NCBI RefSeq assembly: GCF_007859275.1
Contig: NZ_VOHC01000028.1
Coordinates: 299,539 to 363,538 of the forward strand
Source of the DNA: Planomicrobium sp. CPCC 101079
GTDB taxonomy: Bacteria; Bacillota; Bacilli; Bacillales_A; Planococcaceae
Direction of reading: 5' to 3'
Length of the DNA: 64,000 nucleotides
Below are positions 58,706 to 64,000 of the stretch, in pieces (position 1 is the first letter of the stretch; every line of letters starts with the position of its first letter). The translations under genes and the position numbers were made by a program. The notes under the pieces are model-generated. The model was not told where the DNA came from and searched no databases. It saw only the letters and a program-made list of their open reading frames with translations.

Positions 58706-58735
58706 AAAGCCGGACACCTGAATTGTCCGGTTCTG
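58706..58735 (-). terminator. Terminator of the GNAT gene
   Basis: Minus-strand ACCGGACA-ATTCAGG-TGTCCGGC then TTTTTATTT. Confidence 0.85.
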
Positions 58736-58769
58736 TTTTTTATTAATAGGAAGAAAATCATAAAAACCT

Positions 58770-59225
58770 CTACATTTCTTTAGTCATAAAAGTGCTATTC
58801 GGATCTTCCAGATAATCTGAAAAAGCTTCACAGTACCGGAAACCAAAACTTGCATACAACTTTCGCGCCGGTTCAAATGCTTTCATTGTCCCTGTCTCTA
58901 AACTTACCCGCCTATACCCCCGGCGCTTTGCTTCTTCGAGAATATGTTCTACCAACAGCTTCGCTACTCCTCTTCTTCGATAAATTGGGCTTGTCCGCAT
59001 CGATTTCAGTTCTCCATGATGGATATTGAGTTCTTTGAGCGCTCCGCAGCCGGCCAACTCGCTTCCATCCCAAACACTCCAAAATGTGATTTCCGGTTTT
59101 CTCAAGCGTTCCAGGTCCAGCGCATGAATACTTTCTGGAGGAGAATGCACAGCCATATCCTGTAAATGCTCATGCAGCAACCCTGCTATTTCGTTACTAG
59201 ACAGATCGTCAATTTTAATCTCCAT
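58770..59225 (-). CDS. GNAT family N-acetyltransferase (PhnO/YncA-like)
   Basis: A 151-residue acetyltransferase with the acetyl-CoA loop YRRRGVAKLLVEHILEEA and the C-terminal PARKLYASFGFRYCEAF. The ELNIHHGELKSMRTSPIYR segment is typical of a widespread YjaB-like group. AAGGAGGAAG precedes the ATG. Its 3' end is followed by a terminator upstream of the sigW promoter. Confidence 0.87.
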   Translation of the reverse strand: MEIKIDDLSSNEIAGLLHEHLQDMAVHSPPESIHALDLERLRKPEITFWSVWDGSELAGCGALKELNIHHGELKSMRTSPIYRRRGVAKLLVEHILEEAKRRGYRRVSLETGTMKAFEPARKLYASFGFRYCEAFSDYLEDPNSTFMTKEM

Positions 59226-59267
59226 GGATCTTCCTCCTTAGTTTCTTTTATTTTAATAAATTTTTAT

Positions 59268-59297
59268 ACAAAAAAAACAGGCTTTCGCCTGTTTTAA
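59268..59297 (-). terminator. Terminator of rocF
   Basis: Minus-strand AAACAGGC-GAAA-GCCTGTTT then TTTTTTGT, overlapping the stop codon of rocF. Confidence 0.88.
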
Positions 59298-60202
59298 AGT
59301 AATTTTTCTCCGAACAACGAACCCATAAGTGCAACTGCTACGTCAGCTGTGCGGTTTTTCTCGTCCAGAATCGGGTTTACTTCTACAAATTCAGCAGAAG
59401 TGATAATTCCTGCATCATGAAGCATTTCCATCGCCAAATGGCTTTCCCGGTAGCTAATGCCGCCTGGAACTGGTGTACCGACTCCTGGAGTATAAATTGG
59501 ATCAATGCCATCAAGATCAAGAGATAAATGGACCGCATCAGTTTTCCGTTCTTCTTTCAAATAACGGAGAGTATCTTCAATTACTGCGCTCATGCCCATT
59601 TTGTCGATTTCGTGCATGCTGTAAACTCGGATGCCAAGTTCTTTAATCAGTTTCCGTTCGCCTGGATCGACCGAACGCGCCCCAATAATAACGATATTTT
59701 CCGGCTTCACTTTTGGCGCATACCCGCGGATATGCGTCAATTGTTCATGGCCAAGGCCAAAACTTGCAGCAAGCGGCATGCCATGGATATTGCCAGATGG
59801 CGACGTATCGCTCGTGTTCATATCCGCATGCGCGTCATACCAAATAACGCCCAAGTTCTCATGGCGTTCTGAAATGCCGGAAAGCGTTCCAATTGCAATA
59901 CTGTGGTCGCCTCCAAGAACAAGCGGGAAGTTCCCTGCTTCTGCCACTTCAAAAACTTTATCGCCAAGCGCCGTGCTAGCATCTGTAATCGCTTTCAGAT
60001 TGCGCATGTTAGTAGCCTGTTCAACCGTCCCATCTGCCGGTCCGATTAAGATATCACCTTCATCTGTAACTTTATGGCCCAAGCTTTCAATCCGTTCTAC
60101 AACTCCTGCATAACGAATGGCACTTGGTCCCATGTCGACGCCTCGACGATTTTGGCCGTGGTCCATCGGGACGCCAATGATTGATATATTTAAGTTATTC
60201 AT
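59294..60202 (-). CDS. rocF: Arginase
   Basis: A 302-residue ureohydrolase converting arginine to ornithine and urea, the entry of the arginase (roc) pathway. The binuclear Mn ligands lie in GGDHSIAIG, WYDAHADMNT and SLDLDGIDP; the substrate loop TSPSGNIHGMPLA is arginase-like. No rocD, rocA or rocE gene is adjacent. The promoter TTGAGC-18-TACAAT is overlain by a perfect 9-bp inverted repeat. Confidence 0.95.
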   Translation of the reverse strand: MNNLNISIIGVPMDHGQNRRGVDMGPSAIRYAGVVERIESLGHKVTDEGDILIGPADGTVEQATNMRNLKAITDASTALGDKVFEVAEAGNFPLVLGGDHSIAIGTLSGISERHENLGVIWYDAHADMNTSDTSPSGNIHGMPLAASFGLGHEQLTHIRGYAPKVKPENIVIIGARSVDPGERKLIKELGIRVYSMHEIDKMGMSAVIEDTLRYLKEERKTDAVHLSLDLDGIDPIYTPGVGTPVPGGISYRESHLAMEMLHDAGIITSAEFVEVNPILDEKNRTADVAVALMGSLFGEKLL

Positions 60203-60216
60203 TAATATATACCCCC

Positions 60217-60245
60217 TTACTAGTATGAATTTATTGTACTAGTAA
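60217..60245. promoter_or_regulatory. 29-bp inverted repeat over the rocF promoter
   Basis: TTACTAGTA-N11-TACTAGTAA, perfect 9-bp arms whose centres are 20 bp apart. The right arm lies on the -10 hexamer and the left arm near the start site. The spacer TGAATTTATTG gives the TATGAAT half of an ARG box. A candidate operator for an arginine or nitrogen regulator (AhrC, RocR or other). Confidence 0.6.
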
Positions 60246-60262
60246 AGCTGCCTTTGGCTCAA
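60233..60262 (-). promoter_or_regulatory. Promoter of rocF
   Basis: Minus-strand TTGAGC (60257-60262), 18-nt spacer, TACAAT (60233-60238). Confidence 0.6.
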
Positions 60263-60272
60263 CTTGATACGA

Positions 60273-60836
60273 TTACGCATATTTATGCAATTTTTCCATC
60301 AACTCTTTTTTTATGTCTTGCCATTCTTTATCAATAATTGAATACACAGCCGCATCTCTCGGTTTGCCTGTCGAGCGAATCCGTTCATTGCGCAAGATCC
60401 CTTCCTTTACAGCCCCTATCCGTTCTAATGCTTTTTGCGAACGAAAGTTTTCAGCATCCGTTTTAAACTGGACGCGAATCATCCCTTTTTCTTCGAAGCA
60501 ATATGTCAATAAGGCTAGTTTCACCGCTGTATTCACATGGCTACGCTGTACCGACTCCGCATAAAATGTCGACCCAATTTCACAGCTTCTATTTTTTTCG
60601 TCAATTGCATAAATCCGGGTCGTCCCGATCACCTGAGAAGTTCCCGCGTTTTCCGCTACAAAAGCGAGTACATCCGGTTTATCAAGACCTGACTCAAGCC
60701 AAGCTGCTAACTGATCAAATGTTTCCACCCTTACCAGCATATGCTCAAATATCGCAGGCGTATAAAGTTCCCATAACAAGGCGAAGTCTTCTCTATCCAT
60801 TAACCGCAGCCGTACATTACATTGTTCCAATATCAT
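60273..60836 (-). CDS. RimL-type GNAT acetyltransferase
   Basis: A 187-residue N-acetyltransferase: LRLMDREDFALLWELYTPAIFEHM, TRIYAIDEKNRSCEIGSTFYAESVQRSHVNTAVKLALL (acetyl-CoA region degenerate, QRSHVNT in place of RGxGxA) and RSQKALERIGAVKEGILRNERIR. The subgroup resembles proteins annotated as acyl-CoA or ribosomal-protein acetyltransferases. It starts 15 nt after citR and may share its transcript. Start ATG behind GGGGAG. Confidence 0.87.
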   Translation of the reverse strand: MILEQCNVRLRLMDREDFALLWELYTPAIFEHMLVRVETFDQLAAWLESGLDKPDVLAFVAENAGTSQVIGTTRIYAIDEKNRSCEIGSTFYAESVQRSHVNTAVKLALLTYCFEEKGMIRVQFKTDAENFRSQKALERIGAVKEGILRNERIRSTGKPRDAAVYSIIDKEWQDIKKELMEKLHKYA

Positions 60837-60851
60837 ATCCGTTCTCCCCTT

Positions 60852-61733
60852 TCAGCTAAAATACACAGCCTGTATTCGCTTTAAAAACTCTTGTTCTAGC
60901 TCGCCCATCTCTTTTGCCAATAAATAAGTTGAAACAACAGGTAAGGGAAACAAGTCGAAGTGTGCGTCCATGAGCCGACCTTCAATCAACTCGCGGCGCA
61001 CCATCGACCGTGGCAAGAAGGAGACGCCGAGCCCTTCTTGGATAAAACGTTTTGCAATATAGGCTTGCGTCACTTTCATCGTCCGGATGCCTGGAATTCG
61101 ATTACGCAATTTCACAAGGAGCTCTTCCCAAAAAACCGGATGATGATGCGTGAAAAGAAAAGAGTTCCGTAATGCAGCTTCTACAGAAACTGCTGGTCCT
61201 GTCTCATCATCGTATGCATCTCTTGGCAAGATAAACAAGATCGGATCATCATAAACCACTTTATGAAGAATATTGCGCCGTACCGGAGGCAATGCAGAAA
61301 TTCCAGCAGATACTTCTCCTGCCTCCACCAGGTCTTCTATCCGTTCCGACTCTTCGATACGAATCACGAGTTCCACATCCGGATGATCGCGGGTGAATGA
61401 TTTCAAAATATAGGGTAAAATCGTTTCCGCCATTAGTGGGGAAATTGCCAATATCCATGTTTTACGATAACCTTGGGCAAACGCCAGAAGATCTGAAACA
61501 CTTTCATTCAACTTTGCCAAAATTTGTTCAGCATCTTGTTTAAACCGCTTCCCCGCCTCTGTTAACATCACCCGGTTCTTGTCGCGCTTAAATAAAAGAA
61601 CACCTATACTTTCTTCGAGAAGCCGGATATGAACCGTAACATTCGGCTGTGACATCAGCAAGCGTTCAGCGGTCTTGCGGAAATTCAAAGTCTCTGCTGC
61701 ATCAATGAAAGTCTTTAGCCAAGCAATTTCCAT
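60852..61733 (-). CDS. citR: LysR-type regulator, CitR-like
   Basis: A 293-residue LysR regulator: the N-terminal winged helix-turn-helix (LKTFIDAAETLNFRKTAERLLMSQPNVTVHIRLLEESIGVLLF) and a periplasmic-binding-like effector domain (MAETILPYILKSFTRDHPDVELVIRI). It is divergent from a citrate synthase gene exactly as CitR is from citA in B. subtilis, where it represses citA. An 18-bp inverted repeat lies 13 bp upstream of its start. Assignment as CitR rests on this arrangement. Confidence 0.85.
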   Translation of the reverse strand: MEIAWLKTFIDAAETLNFRKTAERLLMSQPNVTVHIRLLEESIGVLLFKRDKNRVMLTEAGKRFKQDAEQILAKLNESVSDLLAFAQGYRKTWILAISPLMAETILPYILKSFTRDHPDVELVIRIEESERIEDLVEAGEVSAGISALPPVRRNILHKVVYDDPILFILPRDAYDDETGPAVSVEAALRNSFLFTHHHPVFWEELLVKLRNRIPGIRTMKVTQAYIAKRFIQEGLGVSFLPRSMVRRELIEGRLMDAHFDLFPLPVVSTYLLAKEMGELEQEFLKRIQAVYFS

Positions 61734-61745
61734 CCAATCCCTCTT

Positions 61746-61763
61746 TTCAATTAATAAATTGAA
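61746..61763. promoter_or_regulatory. Inverted repeat in the citR-citA gap
   Basis: TTCAAT-TAATAA-ATTGAA, 6-bp arms, 13 bp before the citR ATG. Probable binding site for the LysR regulator, contacting both divergent promoters. Confidence 0.55.
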
Positions 61764-61837
61764 TTGATTTAATTATATATCTTTAATTTTTGTTATTGAA
61801 GACTCCGGGTATGATAAAAGAAAAAGGAGGAATAAAC

Positions 61838-62917
61838 ATGTTTCAAAAAGGTTTAAAAGGCGTAGTGGCTGTCCAGACACATATCGCCTCAGTAGATGGT
61901 GAAAAGGGAGAACTGCGCTATCGCGGAAAACTGGTTGATGAAGTAATTAACGGAAAATCTTTCGAAGAGACAGCTTATTATCTTTGGCACGGGAGCTTTC
62001 CTTCATCTGCTGAGTTAGAAGAATTGGAAAACCAGTTGATTCGGCACCGCCTTCTTCCTCCTCACATCATAGAAATTGCCAACCTCTTGCCGCCGGGAAC
62101 TTCGATTATGGACAGCTTGCGTACGTTGGTTTCAGCCTATACGCATCATGCTTTTAAAGCAGTGCCTCCAGCTGAACAAGCAGTTGCCTTTACAGCTGCC
62201 CTTCCTGTTTTGACGGCTATGGTTTACCGGCTCCAAAATGGCGAGGAACTTGTCCGCCCACGCAATGGATTGGGCCACACCGCTAATTTTCTATGGATGT
62301 TAAAAGGAATTGAACCGGCCCCTGCCCAAGTAGAAGCATTGGAAACTTATTTGAAACTGACCATGGAACATGGCATGAACGCCTCTACGTTTGCAGCACG
62401 CGTTACCATTTCCACCGAATCGGACTTGCCATCAGCCATTACATCCGCTTTAGGCACGATGAAAGGACCGCTTCATGGAGGCGCGCCGTCTGGTGTAATC
62501 GATCTGCTTGATGAAATTGAAAAACCCGAAAACATCAGTCAGGTTATTGTAAGTAAACTGGAAAAAGGAGAAAAAATTATGGGGTTTGGCCACCGAGTTT
62601 ACCGAACCGAAGATCCTCGCTCAATCATATTGCGCGAGAAATGCTTGGCGCTTCAAGGAAAAGACCCGTGGCTTGATTTAGCAGTAGCAGCCGAAGCGGA
62701 AATTATCCGTTTGCTCAATACCCATAAACCTGGACGGGCACTCTACACCAACGTCGAATTTTATGCTGCTGCAATTATGCGCTCAATCGACATGCCGCCT
62801 GAACTTTTCACTCCGACATTCAGCATCGCCCGCATCGTCGGCTGGACCGCCCATGCACTTGAACAGCAGCAAGACAATGTTATTTTCCGTCCGCAATCCG
62901 AATACATTGGCAACTAA
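61838..62917 (+). CDS. citA: Citrate/2-methylcitrate synthase (CitA-like)
   Basis: A 359-residue citrate synthase condensing acetyl-CoA with oxaloacetate. Catalytic His residues are in GPLHGGAPS and GFGHRVY, and Asp is expected near NVEFYAA; the enzyme is of the short Gram-positive type. The ATG at 61838 follows AAAGGAGG. It is divergent from a CitR-like regulator, resembling the minor, repressed citrate synthase gene citA rather than the TCA operon gene citZ. 2-methylcitrate synthase is the alternative activity; no prp genes are near. Confidence 0.9.
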   Translation: MFQKGLKGVVAVQTHIASVDGEKGELRYRGKLVDEVINGKSFEETAYYLWHGSFPSSAELEELENQLIRHRLLPPHIIEIANLLPPGTSIMDSLRTLVSAYTHHAFKAVPPAEQAVAFTAALPVLTAMVYRLQNGEELVRPRNGLGHTANFLWMLKGIEPAPAQVEALETYLKLTMEHGMNASTFAARVTISTESDLPSAITSALGTMKGPLHGGAPSGVIDLLDEIEKPENISQVIVSKLEKGEKIMGFGHRVYRTEDPRSIILREKCLALQGKDPWLDLAVAAEAEIIRLLNTHKPGRALYTNVEFYAAAIMRSIDMPPELFTPTFSIARIVGWTAHALEQQQDNVIFRPQSEYIGN

Positions 62918-62954
62918 AAAAAGCCCGCATCCAAATGAATGGATACGGGCTTTT
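62916..62954. terminator. Bidirectional terminator of citA and the rRNA-tRNA operon
   Basis: AAGCCCGCATCC-AAATGAAT-GGATACGGGCTT with T-runs both ways; it faces citA on one side and the tRNA cluster on the other. Confidence 0.85.
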
Positions 62955-62987
62955 CACACATGGATAGTACAAATACACATGGAACAA

Positions 62988-63060
62988 TGGAGCCTAGGGG
63001 GCTCGAACCCCTGACCTCGACGCTGCCAGCGTCGCGCTCTCCCAGCTGAGCTAAGGCCCC
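62988..63060 (-). tRNA. tRNA-Ala (GGC)
   Basis: Cloverleaf on the minus strand: acceptor GGGGCCT/AGGCTCC, D-loop AGCTCAGCTGGGAGAGC, anticodon loop CTGGCAG (GGC) and T-arm GGTTCGAGC. No CCA is encoded. Last tRNA of the cluster. Confidence 0.95.
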
Positions 63061-63091
63061 GCGCTGAACAGGCGCAAGGATTTAAAAATGA

Positions 63092-63164
63092 TGAGCCATG
63101 AAGGATTCGAACCTTCGACCCTCTGATTAAAAGTCAGATGCTCTACCAACTGAGCTAATGGCTC
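63092..63164 (-). tRNA. tRNA-Lys (TTT)
   Basis: Acceptor GAGCCAT/ATGGCTC, anticodon loop CTTTTAA (TTT), T-loop GGTTCGAATC. CCA not encoded. Confidence 0.95.
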
Positions 63165-63175
63165 ATAATAAAAAA

Positions 63176-63250
63176 TGGCTGGGGTACCTGGATTCGAACC
63201 AGGGCATGACGGGATCAAAACCCGTTGCCTTACCGCTTGGCTATACCCCA
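63176..63250 (-). tRNA. tRNA-Gln (TTG)
   Basis: Acceptor TGGGGTA/TACCCCA, anticodon loop TTTTGAT (TTG), discriminator G, encoded CCA. Confidence 0.95.
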
Positions 63251-63268
63251 ATGCCATGTATATAAAAC

Positions 63269-63352
63269 TGGTGGTGGGGGGCAGATTCGAACTGCCGAAC
63301 CCGAAGGAGCGGATTTACAGTCCGCCGCGTTTAGCCACTTCGCTACCCCACC
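63269..63352 (-). tRNA. tRNA-Tyr (GTA)
   Basis: Class II tRNA with a long variable arm; acceptor GGTGGGG/CCCCACC, anticodon loop CTGTAAA (GTA), encoded CCA. Fits the Bacillus tRNA-Tyr pattern. Confidence 0.95.
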
Positions 63353-63360
63353 GATATTCA

Positions 63361-63436
63361 TGGTGGAGGATGACGGGATCGAACCGCCGACCCTCTGCTT
63401 GTAAGGCAGATGCTCTCCCAGCTGAGCTAATCCTCC
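63361..63436 (-). tRNA. tRNA-Val (TAC)
   Basis: Acceptor GGAGGAT/ATCCTCC, anticodon loop CTTACAA (TAC), encoded CCA. Confidence 0.95.
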
Positions 63437-63453
63437 ACATAAATAAAAAATAA

Positions 63454-63528
63454 TGGTGACCCCTACGGGATTCGAACCCGTGTTACCGCCGTGAAAGGGC
63501 GGTGTCTTAACCGCTTGACCAAGGGGCC
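63454..63528 (-). tRNA. tRNA-Glu (TTC)
   Basis: Acceptor GGCCCCT/AGGGGTC, anticodon loop CTTTCAC (TTC), encoded CCA. Confidence 0.95.
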
Positions 63529-63582
63529 ATTAAAAAATATGATGCACTACCTGTTTTAAAAGAAATCTTATAGGAAATCAAA

Positions 63583-63655
63583 AGCTTCCAACCGGGCTCG
63601 AACCGGTGACCTCTTCCTTACCATGGAAGCACTCTACCTGCTGAGCTATGGAAGC
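63583..63655 (-). tRNA. tRNA-Thr (GGT)
   Basis: Acceptor GCTTCCA/TGGAAGC, anticodon loop ATGGTAA (GGT), T-loop GGTTCGAGC. CCA not encoded. First tRNA after the 5S gene. Confidence 0.93.
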
Positions 63656-63691
63656 AAGGTAAAAGGTGTAAATGAAGATATAAAGTAAATA

Positions 63692-63807
<116 letters not shown>

Positions 63808-63874
63808 CTCTTTTTCAGAGTGCTTGTTCACTCAAAACTGGATACACGACGGTTGAAACGCTGAAACACGTAGT

Positions 63875-64000
63875 TGGTTAAGTCCTCGATCGATTAGTAT
63901 TCGTCAGCTGCACGTGTCGCCACGCGTCCACCCCGAACCTATCTACCTCATCGTCTTTGAGGGATCTTACTTGCTTGCGCAATGGGAAATCTCATCTTGA
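63875..64000 (-). rRNA. 23S ribosomal RNA, 3' end (partial)
   Basis: Minus-strand reading gives the conserved 23S 3' terminus: AAGATGAGATTTCCCAT, ACGTGCAGCTGACGAATACT and AATCGATCGAGGACTTAACC. The gene continues beyond the window. Confidence 0.96.

Noticed and set aside
62960..63660. Short repeated segments as a CRISPR-like array
   Set aside because: The similarity is between T-arms and D-arms of adjacent tRNA genes.

Overview
The window reads as chromosomal DNA of a low- to mid-GC Gram-positive bacterium of the Bacillales, most like the Planococcaceae (Planococcus/Planomicrobium type). That placement is inferred from Bacillus-style AGGAGG ribosome binding sites, Trp T-box, preQ1-I and glmS-ribozyme leaders, the conserved order sigW-rsiW-cdaA-cdaR-glmM-glmS, a divergent citR/citA pair, and YteA, YbbR and PxpABC homologues. 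No prophage, insertion sequence, CRISPR array or recognisable defence island was seen. The few decayed loci are a frameshifted hotdog thioesterase and a truncated, twice-frameshifted BKACE (DUF849) gene.

Layout. 1-4.1 kb: the tail of an unidentified gene, a GNAT acetyltransferase, a DDAH-like hydrolase, and trpE-trpG on the minus strand behind a Trp-specific T-box. 4.1-7.1 kb: a sugar-type ABC importer without its own ATPase. 7.2-15.1 kb: small stand-alone genes (ASCH, DHFR-fold, Nudix, YfcE-type phosphoesterase, a GAF-STAS stressosome-like protein, a fibronectin/DUF3238 protein, DCC oxidoreductase, YteA, an APH-like kinase). 15.2-18.4 kb: a CYP152 P450 behind a SigB-like promoter, queF under a preQ1-I riboswitch, and an EEP nuclease. 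18.5-23.4 kb: a resistance-like run (MerR/TipAS regulator, ABC exporter, GNAT, Fsr-like MFS). 23.5-31 kb: an RlmI-like methyltransferase, a GntR/FCD regulator, BrnQ, an SDR glucose dehydrogenase, DUF2971, an AIM24 protein with a SigW-type promoter, and a LysE exporter. 31-35.6 kb: cidAB-like genes behind a leader terminator, and a TetR-ABC operon with two operator-like repeats. 35.7-40.4 kb: an orphan amino-acid binding lipoprotein, then pxpBCA and an NRAMP-like permease (5-oxoproline use).

40.4-51.5 kb is a minus-strand region of small enzymes (four Nudix or HAD-type hydrolases, a membrane diguanylate cyclase, a histidine phosphatase, aldo/keto reductase, GNATs). 51.7-58.6 kb is the cell-envelope block. 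SigW and RsiW form an autoregulated pair ending at a terminator. CdaA and CdaR make and control c-di-AMP. GlmM and GlmS make amino-sugar precursors, with glmS mRNA controlled by its self-cleaving ribozyme. 58.7-62.9 kb holds a GNAT, rocF with a striking 29-bp inverted repeat over its promoter, another GNAT, citR and citA. From 63 kb the minus strand carries the end of an rRNA operon: 23S (partial), 5S, then tRNAs Thr, Glu, Val, Tyr, Gln, Lys and Ala, ending at a terminator shared with citA.

Regulation is the richest layer here: three RNA control elements, two SigW-type promoters, two SigB-like promoters and several operator-like repeats. Starts were moved to the ATG, GTG or TTG best placed behind a ribosome binding site. 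All promoter and operator calls come from sequence inspection only.
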